Below, piece after piece: positions 33,870 to 45,687 of a stretch of DNA of 64,000 bases; position 1 is the stretch's first letter, and every line of letters begins with the position of its first letter. The stretch covers positions 22,003,884-22,067,883 of the forward strand of contig NC_133648.1 of the NCBI RefSeq assembly GCF_009905375.1. The letters are read 5' to 3'. The notes under the pieces are model-generated. The model did not search any database. It was given only the letters and a program-made list of their open reading frames with translations, and had not been told where the DNA came from. The DNA comes from Apium graveolens. Its lineage: Eukaryota; Streptophyta; Magnoliopsida; Apiales; Apiaceae. The translations under genes and the position numbers were made by a program.

Positions 33870-36184
33870 CCCTCCCATCCCCATTTTTCTTCCATTCGGC
33901 CCTATTAAAGAAAATGAGGAATTGGAATTCAAAACTCCAAGTTCAAGCTCTTTTAAAATCACCCAATTAATTCCCAAGCCTCCTAGAAACTAAACTAAGG
34001 TAAGAAAAATCTTTCATCTCTTTTTATCAAGGTTTGATGGGTGGAATAAATTCAAAAAACTCACTAGTGAATAGTGTGAATAGTAACCTCTCTTTGGTTT
34101 CTTGATTTCAATGGTGGTTTTAGGTTCTAAAAATCACACCAAGCACTTCCAAGCCTCCACCATCCTCAAGAACACATCCCAAGCTTTCAAGAAAGATAAA
34201 AATCTTTGGTCCAACTTTATTTAAGGTTCATTTTTAAGATCCATTTAGTATGTGGTAGTAAACCTAGCTTACTAAGTGTTATTGATAAAATCTTGATAAT
34301 TAGGTTAAGTAGATTTAAGCTTGGTTGTTGTTGCCTCAAGAACATGATGTTCTTGAGAGGAGTTTGTGTGTTGATGTGATATGATGATTTTTGGTGGTTG
34401 TGTTGATAGTTAAGGCATAAACGAAACCCCGATCGTAAACGTACCTTCGTTAAAACCAACAAACCGTAACTTTAAGTTTCTGCAGAAAGTCCCGAAGTTG
34501 TAAACTATACATTCTTGAAAATTAACATTTTTTTAGGATAAAAAATGTTATAAGGATCGTTTAGGCGCTTGAATCGCTTGATTCCGATTTACGGATCAAA
34601 AGTTATGGTCGTTTTAGTAAAAGTGATTTACGCGACAAAAACTGCTACGAATTACGAACTTTGAAAATATAAAGGATAGACTTAAAGTGTTCATAAATCA
34701 TGAAATTTTTACAGAGAGTAACATATTTAGTTTTCTAACGTTCATAAAAATTTCAAGTGAAAATAATGATTTCTCATTTTTATAAAAATATCGGAGCAAA
34801 GACCGCGCGAATAGAAACCGAGAGAATCCTTAAGCGTAGCCGACGACGATAATGAGAATGAACTCAAGATACTTAGGAAAATGAAGTGACCATAATGTGA
34901 ATATGACTTAAAAGAAATGTTAAGGGTAGTATGAGTTGAGAGAGTGTATAATGAGTAGCGCATGAGTGCGAGTTACCGTAAATTAGAAAGGAACCTAACG
35001 AAATGAAATGTGTTTATGGTTATAGATTTCCGAGAGGAACCTAGAGCATCCTCCACCTCAAAATACCCAGGCAAGTTTACAAACCCAACTCCATTTTTAC
35101 TGTTTTGTTGTGAAAAGATTGTTTTACTATCATCGCATAAATACCATGTTTGCCATGATACGTAGTTGTTGAATTTTCGCATAATGTAGCGATGTTGTAC
35201 GATAAGTATATATCGTGAAATATTTATTTCGCTTTAAGCGTGACGTATTATATAAGACCGAGGATCGGTCGGGATTTAAGACAAAACCCGGGAATCATTC
35301 CGGAGATATTATGGGACGATTATAAGTCCATAGTAGTACGTTTTAAAAAGGGACTCATCGTCCACTTACGAAATATTAAAACACCTCAAACTTTTATTAA
35401 AATGATTTCCCAACGATCATATTCCCTCAACTATATTTTATTGTTCTGATAATAAATACTATACACTTATTCCTTTATTATGGGAGTAGTATACTCCAAC
35501 GTTTATTTATTTCAAACCTGATTAATCATTATATATTACTAATTACGTAGACACAAACTAGTTGAGGAATATTATTTTAAATAAATCTTCTAGAGAGTAA
35601 ACTCATTCGAGGTTTAATTATTTATTGACTATTATTTAATGAATTATTATTCTTAAAAAGGGTTTATTATTGATTTAAAAATCATAGATCCTAATTTAAA
35701 ATATACTTCTTATTACAGATTATCATTCGAATAATTTCAGATCGTCGGTGAATATTATCCCGACTTATTAATATATTGAATATATTTTCGAGAAGAAAAT
35801 TTTCCCCCCTATTAATTATCTGTTGACAACGGTCAACTCATATCCTTAGTACTTCTCTGAAATTCTCGGAAGTACGTATATACATATATACACACTTATA
35901 TCTTAAAGAGATAAGCTATTTCTATCAACAAGCAAAACGCTTGGAGAACTTCGATGTGGTTCGAGTTCTCGAGATTGATAGAATTCTTTTAAAGGACAAG
36001 GGAGGGGTAGACTATGGTACTATGTGTGCTAGATGGGCTACCAAAGGTACCGTAGGCGAAGGTACTCTGTGTACTCAGGAACTTGTGAAGTATGTGTATA
36101 CCCGAAAATGGGACACGTAGCCCAAATGTGGCAAGGATGATACCCGAGGGATGACGGTTTCGTCCTTCTACTAGTAGAAGAAAA

Positions 36185-36672
36185 TTTTGCCCAAGATCCT
36201 GCCAAGTAGTGATGGACCCAGATGGTTCAGAATATAACCAGTCCTTAGCTTTATCCCTTAGAGGGAATGGGAAAAGCCTCAGCTTGATAGCCTCATCAGT
36301 CACACCATTATATTTGAAAGTACTACAGATCTCGACAAAATTCCTGATGTGCATGTTGGGGTCTTCAGTTGCAGCACCTCCGAAAGAAACAGAATTCTGC
36401 ACCATCTGAATAGTGCCCGGCTTAATTTCAAAAGTGTTAGCCTGAATAGCCGGATGAAGGATGCTTGATTGAATGTCATCAATTTTAGGCCGAGAAAAGT
36501 CGATAAGAGCTGGATCTGCCGGAACTATACGATCACCCATGTTTACAGGTTCTTTCTGCTCATTCTCTTTATCCAAATCTTCAAAATTTATCATCTCCGG
36601 AATATCAAGAACTGAGTCTGTCTCCTCAGCCGTATCTAAAGTCCTCTTGCGAGTACGAGAACGTGTTTGCAT
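36185..36672 (-). pseudogene. gag: element D Gag, N-terminal fragment
   Basis: Begins MQTRSRTRKRTLDTAEE and carries the Athila-type Gag core (NFVEICSTFKYNGVTDEA, LRLFPFPLRDKAKDWLYSEP, ITTWQDLGQNF). Family similarity ends near 36190; the remaining codons down to 35989 are read-through into element C LTR sequence. It therefore lacks the rest of gag and all of pol. Confidence 0.75.
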
Positions 36673-36786
36673 AAACGCTCGCTAAAGTACCTGAAACATA
36701 ACCGGAAACAATAAGTAATATGTCTTAATCAATGAGTCCTAATGACCACTGATGGTAAATGCATAAACTAAACAAATACGCCGAGT

Positions 36787-36803
36787 CCCCGGCAGCGGCG
36801 CCA
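36787..36803 (-). other. element D primer binding site (tRNA-Asp type)
   Basis: On the minus strand it reads TGGCGCCGCTGCCGGGG, the Athila-type PBS complementary to aspartate tRNA, a few bases inside the LTR end at 36810. Confidence 0.8.
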
Positions 36804-36809
36804 AAAACT

Positions 36810-38257
36810 TGTTAGGGCGGAAAACACGCGCTAATAATACACGCAAGTATACGCGTTCGCAAGTAATATAGAATACTTTCTAGTTCGTTCCCACAGAGAT
36901 TCAGACTAATTATGCTCAATTAACACTCACTCACCAATGTATGATTACTTCTCAAAGTTAAAACAATAACACGTAGATTTGATTAACTATTTATTAACTA
37001 GAATTAACTACGAGAATTAAACACTTAATTGACACTTGAATTAACAATATTAAATACACATGAGATCATAACTTCATTACTACTTCCTTCAATAGCTATC
37101 GTTATTACCCTTAGCATGTAACAGTGATGATATTAATCGAACAACACTAAACTGATAAAAGCCAACTTTCGTTGTACCAATACCAATCCACCAACATCCA
37201 CAATTAAGATAGAAGTTGAATAGTCATCAATTATGTTGAGACCCTATATGTCTACAGAATTTGACAACATAATGATTTAAGCACAAGTTATTCCTTATGA
37301 TTACACAGGGCAAGTAAAATGGTTAGAGTTACCCACTAATCATGCATACACATACATGAATCTATGCTAGCATGGCTAGTTCTAAATCTCAAGATCCACC
37401 GTCGCTTCACAAGAGATTAACACCATATCTTATATGTTCGCGATACACATAAGACGAATAAGCACAACCAATACTAGATATCATACAATCATCACACATT
37501 AAGGTATTAAACAACTAACTAAAGAATTCCATAGCAAATCCGTTATGACCCCATGATCATGATTAGCCCATGTTTGAACTCATCGTCACCATGGGTTCAT
37601 ATGAAAACATGATAATAACACGCGAGAATAATTACTAAAACTACTTATATTAAACCAGAGTACGTCACAAGAGTAAATAGGTTCAAAGCAAAGAAAACTA
37701 GCATCCACTGTTACAACGAATAAAAGAATCACAAGAAACTATGCTTCCTCTTCGTTGCGGTGTGCTAAAACGGTCTTCTTCCTTATCTCCTTGCTCCTCG
37801 ATTAATACCACGATTCAACACCCGTGAAACGTCTCTGAAAACTACTTATATAGAAGCCCCACAAAACCCAGCCATCTAAGAAGTCAGAAGTCCAGCATAA
37901 CAAGAACTCTAAAAATCAGATTTTAAATTCGCACCCATGAGCGGGCGCCCAGCAATCCTGAGCGGGCGCCCAGCTTCCTGAGCGGCCGCTCAGCCAGGCT
38001 ATGCGGGCGCCCAGCACCTTTCTGGAAAATTCATTATTTTGCTCCCGTTCTTTGCTGCATTCTGCTCCTAACTTCCCACTTGCAATGCCAAGCACATAAT
38101 AAGGCTTATTCTTGATGAAATCTCTCCAAAAATGCAAGTAATACCCTGAAATGCACAAATACTAGAAAAACGCATCAAATACACAAAATACTCGATTCCA
38201 AGACATCAATTCAAGCCAATATAAGACATTCTAAGTGGTATAAAATGCCACTTATCA
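36810..38257 (-). repeat. element D LTR (1,448 bp)
   Basis: On the minus strand it starts TGATAAGTGGCATTTTATAC and ends CCGCCCTAACA. No gene is visible inside. It contains a GC-rich palindromic repeat cluster at 37938-38015. Confidence 0.75.
37938..38015. repeat. four GC-rich palindromic repeats
   Basis: TGAGCGGGCGCCCAGC occurs at 37938 and 37959, TGAGCGGCCGCTCAGC at 37979 (its first 14 bases are a perfect palindrome) and TGCGGGCGCCCAGC at 38002, spaced ~20 bp in AT-rich surroundings. Confidence 0.8.
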
Positions 38258-38532
38258 ACCCCTGTGGTCGAAAAAAGGGAAATAAACAGAAAATTGATAC
38301 AAAATCAATTTCTACCCGAATTTCCCTCCTCCAATTCCCACAATTTCTATTCCAAATCAGTTCCATTACCCCCATTACTCCCATTAATCCCACTTCTTTT
38401 CCATAACTAATTCTCTTCCAAATTCCTATATATATATACACTTATACACAAACTTTTCCATCACTTCTCAAATTCTCAAACACAAATCTCTCTTATACAC
38501 ACACATCTCTTATTCTCTCTTATTCAATCTCA
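38258..38532 (+). promoter_or_regulatory. leader and TATA region of element E ORF
   Basis: CCTATATATATATACAC (38429-38445) is TATA-like and lies ~95 bp before ATG 38533. The rest is C/A-rich leader with TCTCTCTTAT repeats. No gene precedes it. Confidence 0.4.
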
Positions 38533-39619
38533 ATGGCACCTAAAAGATAACGAACCCAAGTTAGCAGCAGCAACACCGATTCTTCTAGTGTTGGTGGTGT
38601 GAGGCTTAGGTTTTCAACTCTGGAGGCTGAGGCGGAGTATACGAGGCTATTATCGAAGCCCATAGCAAAGGAGCGAGGTTTTCTGCCATTGGGGAAAGAT
38701 GGTCAGCTGTTGGAGATGATTCTAGAGATGGGTTGGGTTACTTTTTGTGATGCACCAGCTGCGGCGCCTATGAGTGTGGTTCGCAAGTTTTACGCGAATA
38801 CAAAGGTGGATAAGAACGGTTTTACTGTGGTGAGGGGGTTGATGGTTGATTACAGTGCTGAGGCCATTCGTCGGGTGATTAGCCAACCCGAGAGACAGCC
38901 GGAGCAAGAGGATTGGAATGCGAAGACCGGCGAGGATTTTAACTTGGATTTGATCATTGCTACTTTGTGTGTTCCAGAGACTCATTGAAAGTTGAAGAAG
39001 GACAAAAATGAGTGTGCTACCTTCCCGGCTTCGTGCATGAACAGGTATGCCCGTGCATGGAATTCGTTTATTTGTGCTAACATTATGCCTTCGTCGCATG
39101 TGCATGATGTTACAGTGGACCGGTCAAAGCTGTTGTGTGGTATTTTTTAGGGTGAATATGTGGATTTTGGGTCCCTTATCTTTCAAGGGATTTTGAGGTT
39201 CTTGAGAGGGAGCACTACGGGTGCTATTCCCTATGCGTCCATTATGACGAAGTTGTGTATGGCGGTTGGACTTCATTGGCCCGCACACGAGCAGCTTCCT
39301 AGTGCTCCTATTTATAGTTCAACGTTGTTGAGTATGCAGGAATGGGGGGAGGAAAGCCTGATCCGAAGGGGCTTGGTATACATATGACCACTTTTCGGGT
39401 GGTCGTCCAGCGGATCAGATGTATGCTGGTGGCACAGCTCTGGAAAGTAGGACAACATGGAGAGCTCAGTTGGATGAAGAGGCCGGTCCTTCACGGTCGC
39501 AGCAGCAGCTGGAAGCACAGGGCAGTGCTGGGATGAGTTCAGCGCAGTATAGGCACTTAATGAGGAGGATGGATGTGATGTATGACATCCATAGTCGGTT
39601 TACACAGGACCTAATGTGA
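38533..39619 (+). pseudogene. Athila-type extra ORF (plant transposon domain), element E
   Basis: Begins MAPKR then a TAA, and reads on as RLRFSTLEAEAEYTRLLSKP, FLPLGKDGQLLEMILEMGW, VRKFYANTKVDKNGFTVVRG and, after TGA 38986, ARAWNSFICANIMPSSH. TAG 39148 follows, then FGSLIFQGILRFLRGSTTGA and a frameshift after 39385 to MRRMDVMYDIHSRFTQDLM. This is the 'putative plant transposon protein' type of extra ORF found in Athila elements. The molecular function is unknown. It lies directly beside the outer edge of the LTR of D but on the opposite strand, so D probably inserted into its parent element. Confidence 0.65.
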
Positions 39620-39659
39620 TCTATGGACTAATTTGATGAAAAATGAATAGATGAAAATT

Positions 39660-40582
39660 CAGGATACACACTAGACTGGACAAAATGTTTCAACATACTA
39701 AATGGCATTGCTAGGGGACTTATGTAACTTCATCAAGATTCAAAGCTAAGAATCATACATAGAGATCTCAAAGCAAGTAACAGTCTACTTGATCATGAGA
39801 TGAATCCAAGGATTTCTGACTTTGGCATGGCAAGAAGTTTTGGAGAAAATGAAACTGAAGCAAAGACGTCAACAGTCATTGGGACATATTAAGAACTCAT
39901 GCCACTTTGTAATTTACTCTTCTTTGTATCATGCTTGATGATCGATATCTTATATATTTTATTTTATCTCGCACTGGTTACATGTCCCCTGTGTATGCTA
40001 TTGACGGACAATTCTCTGTTAAATCATATGTATATAGCTTTGGTGTTTTACTAATAGAGATAGTCAGTGGAGTAAAAAATAGATTATTCAATCATTCTAT
40101 TAAATCAAATGTATATAGCTTTGGTGTTTTACTAATAGAGATAGTCAGCGGAGTATAAAACAGATTATTTAATCATCCCGATCACAGCTTCAACATCTAG
40201 GCCATGTAAGTATCGGAATATTACATACACTTTTTACAACAGAGGCTTATACACTCACATACTGATTTTTTAGGCATGGATATGTTACAAAGAAGGCAAG
40301 CTTTTGCAACTAATCGATGAGGTGATCTTGGAGTCAAGTGACCTCCTTCAAGTTTTTCAAGTTATCCAAATAGGATTACTGTGTGTTCAACAGGTTCCAA
40401 CGGACAGGCCAGTTATGTCACATGTGGTTCTAATGTTGAGCAGTAATATAAATTTACCTCATCCCAAGCAACCTGGTTTCTTCATTGAGAGATGTTTGCT
40501 TGGAGCGAATCACTTCCTGAGCAACGCAAACTTGTCATCGTCTAATCAATTAACAATTACAGCTCTCCTACCTCGCGAGTAG
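39660..40582 (+). pseudogene. S-RLK-1: kinase end of a G-type lectin S-receptor-like kinase
   Basis: Three exon-like pieces. The first (to ~39889) reads LDWTKCFNILNGIARGL, stop, [35 protein letters not shown]...VIGTY; it has the catalytic HRD and DFG. Its donor site reads TTAAGA where GTAAGA is expected. The second (~39978-40206) reads [17 protein letters not shown] and contains an 81-bp in-frame tandem duplication (40021-40101 and 40102-40182) with a stop. The third (~40275-40582) reads AWICYKEGKLLQLIDE, LLCVQQVPTDRPVMSHVVL and a C-terminal TALLPRE. In the active family this is a membrane Ser/Thr kinase. The lectin, S-locus and transmembrane parts are absent. Damage is clear: nonsense, lost splice sites, duplication. 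Confidence 0.85.
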
Positions 40583-40860
40583 TGTACTCTTTTACCTTAT
40601 AATTGGTACTATCAATTTTATTTTGCTGCATTTGCCTCTTCTGAGCAAAACAAGATTATTCAGATGTTCCCTATAATCCTTATAGCAAAGTAGTTCTACA
40701 TTTCGAGCGATACTTAGCTTCTAATCAACTGATCATTAAGTTAATCTTATAATTGTAATGTACTATGTCATTTGTAGAGATTGAATGGGCCATTCCTATC
40801 GAAGCTATCATGAAAGTTGCACATTTTTAATAGAGTAATCAAAAATCAAACTGATAAATT
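40583..40860 (+). other. 3' flank of S-RLK-1
   Basis: AT-rich sequence, probably old 3' UTR. I see no gene. Confidence 0.4.
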
Positions 40861-41396
40861 TATCAAAATTTTAGCAAACCTTTTTAAGTTACAATTAGCA
40901 TATAAACTGAATGTATATAGAATGTAAGCAGAAATTTTCTTTGCTCTACACACGACATTATATCCCGTCATGTCAACATTTGAAACTTCATTGTTAATAA
41001 ATTGAACAACGTACTTTTAAAAAATATCCATACTACTTATCAAAATTTTAGCAAACCTTTTTAAGTTACAATTAGCATATAAACTGAATGTATATAGAAT
41101 GTAAGCAGAAATTTTCTCTGCTCTACACACGACATTATATCCCGTCATGTCAACATTTGAAACTTCATTGTTAATAAATTTAACAACGTACTTTTCAAAA
41201 ATATCTAGACTACTTATCAAAATTTTAGCAAACCTTTTTAAGTTACAATTAGCATATAAACTGAATGTATATAGATTGTAAGCAAAAAATTTCTCTGCTC
41301 TACACACGACATTATATCCCGTCATGTCAACATTTGAAACTTCATTGTTAATAAATTTAACAACGTACTTTTCAAAAATATCCATACTACTTATAT
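40861..41396. repeat. 177-bp tandem repeat, three copies
   Basis: TATCAAAATTTTAGCAAACC begins copies at 40861, 41038 and 41215; the third ends near 41394. The copies differ at only a few positions. Because 177 is divisible by three, the minus strand stays open for 148 codons (41463-41017) with a repeated block starting DIFEKYVVKFINNEVSNVDM. I see no known domain and treat the frame as a by-product. Confidence 0.9.
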
Positions 41397-41613
41397 ATTG
41401 GTTATGTAGTAACATACTGTTAATTGATTTTATACTGTTAACTGATTTTATAGTGTAGTCCATGTAGGTTCAATATTAAACCAGTAGTAAAAATAAATAA
41501 CAATAAACAAATATGGATATCAGTGTCAAGTCTACCTAATTTCAATATATCTGAATAAGTGATTCTCTTATCTCCCTACTCACCTTCTTCATGATTACTT
41601 TGAAAACTAAATA

Positions 41614-41899
41614 TGTTAGGTGTTTTAATTTAAATTGTTTGTTTTAAATGTTTATTTTTTTGAATCAGGCATTTGGCTGAAGACTTAGTCATCCAGTTAG
41701 TGGAGATTATGTAGGAAATAAATGAGAGAGTTAGAGATGTATTAGGAGAGTGGTTTGTTTTATTCCTAGTTTCTAGCCATGTACTGGTAACTAGTTTTCT
41801 TTATATTGTACTGCATCTTTCTGAATAAAAGTAACACTGTTAAGTGCACCAGCTTTGTTTTTCTCCGTTTAAACATCAAACACATATATATTCCCTACA
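41614..41899 (+). repeat. element F 5' LTR (286 bp)
   Basis: Starts TGTTAGGTGTTTTAAT (one extra T relative to the 3' LTR) and ends TTCCCTACA. Confidence 0.9.
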
Positions 41900-41902
41900 A
41901 TC

Positions 41903-41915
41903 TGGTATCAGAGCC
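41903..41915 (+). other. element F primer binding site
   Basis: TGGTATCAGAGCC, initiator-Met tRNA type, three bases inside the LTR. Confidence 0.9.
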
Positions 41916-41941
41916 AGGGCAAACTGTGAATTCCCAAGTAT

Positions 41942-44900
41942 ATGCCAAAGATGGCTACAACAGAGGTGAACAAAACTAAGGAAGGTGCAGTGAGTCTGAG
42001 TTACCCCATGCTGGAAAAATGCAACTATACAGCATGGGCCTTGAGGATGAAGGTGTTCATGCAAGCACACGACGTATGGGACGCTGTGGAATCGAAGGAC
42101 GATAAAACAGAGGTTGATGATAGGACTGACAAGATCGCTCTGGATGCGATATATCAAGGGATACCTGAGGATATTCTTTTGTCAGTTGCAGATAAGAAGA
42201 CCGCTAAACAAGCGTGGGAAGCCGTCAAAACAATGTGTTTAGGCGCAGATCGTGTAAAGAAGGCTAGAGTTCAAACTCTAAAGGCTGAGTTTGAATCTTT
42301 AAGCATGAAGGACTCGGAACCCCTAGATGACTTCTGTATGAAGATGAAAGGATTAGTCATAAACATACGGGCTCTGGGTGAAAATGCTGAGGAGAACTAT
42401 GTGGTCAAAAAGCTGCTTAGAGCCGTACCTCAAAAGTTCTTGCAGATTGCATCTACCATTGAACAGTTTGGGAACCTCGAAATAATGACGGTTGAGGAGG
42501 CCGTTGGCTCACTTAAAGATCATGAAGAAAGGTTGCGTTGTAACCAAGTCGAGAACAACGGAGGGCAGTTGATGCTCACGGAGGAAGAGTGGGAAAAAAG
42601 AGAAAGTGAAGAGAAAAAACTATTACTCACTAGAGATGAGTGGGTAAGGAGAGGAAATAGAGGTGGCAACAATGGAAACCGTACGAGGGATAGCAGTCGG
42701 GGAGGAAGAGATAAGAGTAAAGTCAAATGTTTTGGCTGTGGCTTGTATGGTCATTATGCTGCGGAGTGCCGGAAATCACGATGTGACAAGGATCATAAAG
42801 ATCAGAAACAGGAGGTCAACATGGCACTGGTTCAAGACGATGAACCTGCACTGTTGTTGACAGAGTGTGAGAAAAAAGAAGATGGTGTTATGTTGTTGAA
42901 TGAGGAAAGGGTGGTGCCAAGGTTGAGTGCAGAAGAAAAGCAAACTGAATCCAATTTGTGGTACCTTGACAACGGAGCAAGTAACCACATGATTGGACAG
43001 AGATCGAAGTTCAGCGAATTGGATGAAAAAGTGACTGGACAGGTTAAGTTCGGAGATGGATCGATCGTTCACATAAAAGGCAAAGGCTCTATAGTACTGC
43101 AATGCAAAAATGGGGAAGAACGCACACTCCAAGAGGTATACTACATCCCTACACTGCGTAGTAATATTATTAGTCTTGGGCAAATCTCTGAATGTGGCAA
43201 TGAGGTAGTTTTAAAAGGTGAATACTTGTGGGTTCGAGATAAACAAGGCAAGCTGATCATGAAAGTGAAACGATCGATGAATAGACTGTATAAAATTATT
43301 CTTGAGACTAACAGGTCTGAATGTATGTTGTCAAATTCAGATGTATCCTCGAGGCTGTGGCACATGCGACTTGGGCATGTAAATTTAAAAGCCATGGCTT
43401 TGATGTCTACAAGTAACATGGTACAGGGAATGCCAAGTATTAGTCAGCCTAAAGAACTTTGCTCGGGATGTTTGATGTCAAACCAGGCTACAACCAAACA
43501 TAGTCCATGTAAGCAGAGATGTTGAATTTAAAGAATCAAAATCATGGTTGTGGGAACTGACTGAGCAGAGGGAAACAATGAAATTGCAGACCTTCACTGT
43601 TGCTAACGTATCAACTGTACAGGTGCCAGTACATAATGAGGAGAATACACGCATTTCTGGAACTACAAACACAGGACATACATATGAAAATATCAACGAT
43701 GCAAACAGTTCAACTGACTCATCGGGTGATTCCAGTTCTGAAACTAGCAGTGAACCATTAAGATACAGATCGCTCAGAGATGTGTATGAGGACACGGAGG
43801 AAATCGAGTTAGAGGAGGAGCTTTATCTGATGGGAATAGATGAACCTAGTGATTTCAATCAGGCATCTAAAAGAAAAGAGTGGAGAGATGCCATGGATAA
43901 GGAAATGCAGGCCGTCGAAAAGAACCAGACCTGGAGCTTGGTGGAATTACCACCTGGGCAGAAACCTATAGGGCTAAAGTGGGTCTTCAAGGTCAAGAAG
44001 GATTCCGATGGGAAGGTGGTAAAATACAAGGCGAGGATTGTGGCAAAAGGCTATGTTCAAAAATAGGGAATCGATTTCGAAGAGATTTTCGCTCCTGTGA
44101 CTCGAATAGAGACTGTGAGACTATTGTTAGCCTTAGCAGCGAAGAACGAATGGGAAGTGCACTACCTTGACGTCAAAACAGCGTTTCTTAACGGAGAGAT
44201 TAAGGAAGAAGTGTATGTTAACCAGCCAGAGGGATATGCTAAGCAAGGATAGGAACACATGGTATACAAGTTGTCGAAGCCTCTATACGAGTTGAGACAA
44301 GCACCACGTGCTTGGTACTCGAAATTAAACAAATGTCTCTTAGATCTTGGTTTTGAAAGGTGTCCATACCAACACGCTATTTATACAAGAAGGACAGGTG
44401 GAGAAACGTTAATTGTTGGGGTATATGTTGATGATCTTCTAGTGACAGGTACGAGTAAGATGCTCATAGAAAGGTTTAAAACACAAATGGGCGAATTCTT
44501 TGAAATGAGCGACTTGGGACAACTGTCCTATTACTTGGGAATCGAAGTTGAGCAAGGCGCTGGGTACATCAAACTTAAGCAGACTGGGTATGGTAAAAAA
44601 ATTCTGGAGAAGGCAGGTTTAAAAGATTGCAATCCAGTAAATTACCCAATGGATCCTAAAGAATGCATCAGCAAGGACGAAGGAGGTAAGCCTGTAAACA
44701 CTACCCAGTTTAAAAGCTTAGTTGGTGGGTTACGCTATTTGGTTCACAAAAGGCCCGACATCGCCTACTCAGTTGGGATAGTAAGTAGGTTCATGGAAAA
44801 TCCTACGGTGATGCATTTGAATGCAGCAAAGCGAATTCTTTGGTACATTAAGGGAACATTAGATCTTGGGTTAATTTATACAAAAGAAGGTGGGAACAAT

Positions 44901-45383
44901 GTGCTGACTAGATATTCTAATAGCGATCTGGGAGGTTTTGTTGATGATAGAAGAAGTACATGAGGCATGGTATTCTATTTAAATGAAAGAATGGTGACTT
45001 GGGTGTCTCAAAAGCAGATGTGTGTTGCTCTGTCATCCTGTGAGGTAGAGTTTATGGCAGCCACAACGGCTGCCTCTCAAGTTATTTGGCTGCGTAAGTT
45101 GCTTAGTCAGGTGACAGATGAATACATAGAACCTGTGATTATATATATAGACAACATGTCGGCAATTGATTTAGTAAAGAATCCTATGTTTCATGGACGG
45201 AGTAAACACATAGATATTCGCTACCATTTCATTCGCGAATACATTGAACGAGGAGAGATTATAGTCCAACATGTTTCCACAGTTAATCAGAAGGTGAATA
45301 TATTGACTAAAGCTCTAACCACTGTGAAGTTCGAGAGAATGCGTCGCCTGCTGGGAGTCCAGGAGTTGATCAAACAATCTTAG
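41942..45383 (+). pseudogene. element F Gag-Pol with deleted integrase
   Basis: Gag begins MPKMATTEVNKT (ATG 41951 is an alternative) and has one good knuckle, CFGCGLYGHYAAEC. The protease motif is WYLDNGASNHM. The pre-integrase region WHMRLGHVNLKAM...CSGCLMSNQ is intact. Near 43500 the frame jumps from TTKHS straight to a segment normally found after integrase (FKESKSWLW), removing the D-D-E core and shifting frame. RT keeps [23 protein letters not shown] and YVDD (44424-44435). RNase H keeps DLGGFVDDRRST, SSCEVEFMA and IYIDNMSAI. Stops lie at 44064 (TAG), 44250 (TAG) and 44961 (TGA). Confidence 0.85.
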
Positions 45384-45387
45384 ATTA

Positions 45388-45397
45388 CGGGGGAATA
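45388..45397 (+). other. element F polypurine tract
   Basis: A CGGGGGAATA-type purine run directly precedes the TGTAGG start of the 3' LTR. Confidence 0.75.
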
Positions 45398-45682
45398 TGT
45401 AGGTGTTTTAATCTAAATTGTTTGTTTTAAACATTTATTTATTTGAATCAGGCATTTGGCTGAAGACTTAGTCATCCAGTTAGTGAAAATTATGTAGGAA
45501 ATAAATGAGAGAGTTAGAGATGTATTAGGAGAGTGGTTTGTTTTATTCCTAGTTTCTAGCCACGTACTGGTAACTAGTTTTCTTTATACTGTACTACATC
45601 TTTCTGAATAAAAGTAACACTGTTAAGTGCACCAGCTTTGTTTTTCTCCGTTTAAATATCAAACACATATATATTCCCTACA
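45398..45682 (+). repeat. element F 3' LTR (285 bp)
   Basis: Starts TGTAGGTGTTTTAATC and ends TTCCCTACA; inverted ends TGTAGG/CCTACA. Confidence 0.9.
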
Positions 45683-45687
45683 AAATA

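Larger units (their letters stand above)
28985..36180 (+). mobile_element. Tekay-like chromovirus, element C, 5'-truncated
   Basis: Starts mid-gag with EERHKTIFASYMLKGE at the junction with B, and continues through gag-pol with chromodomain, a weak polypurine tract and a long 3' LTR. No 5' LTR is present. It is a relative of A (similar RT, integrase and chromodomain wording) but clearly a different family by sequence and LTR. Confidence 0.8.
33188..36180 (+). repeat. element C 3' LTR, 3'-truncated
   Basis: It begins TATAATAACTCG after AGAGGGGAAGAC; the usual TG start appears mutated. It extends through AT-rich sequence to about 36180, where a chromovirus R-region-like stretch (ACTATGGTACTATGTGTG, GATGGGCTACCAAAGG) meets the Athila fragment. 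No TTACA-type end is present. I see no gene in this 3 kb. Confidence 0.65.
36185..38257 (-). mobile_element. Athila-like gypsy fragment, element D
   Basis: On the minus strand: a complete 1,448-bp LTR, a tRNA-Asp type PBS, a short leader and the first ~165 codons of gag, then truncation against the LTR of C. Lineage is from the gag sequence and the PBS type. Confidence 0.75.
41614..45682 (+). mobile_element. Ty1/copia element F, short LTRs, integrase-deleted
   Basis: LTRs 41614-41899 and 45398-45682 flank gag-pol. The target duplication AAATA is present at 41609-41613 and 45683-45687. By manual alignment the LTRs differ at about ten positions, nearly all transitions. The polyprotein lacks the integrase core and has further stops. 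By short LTR and sequence it resembles the Tork/Tnt1-type group. Confidence 0.9.
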
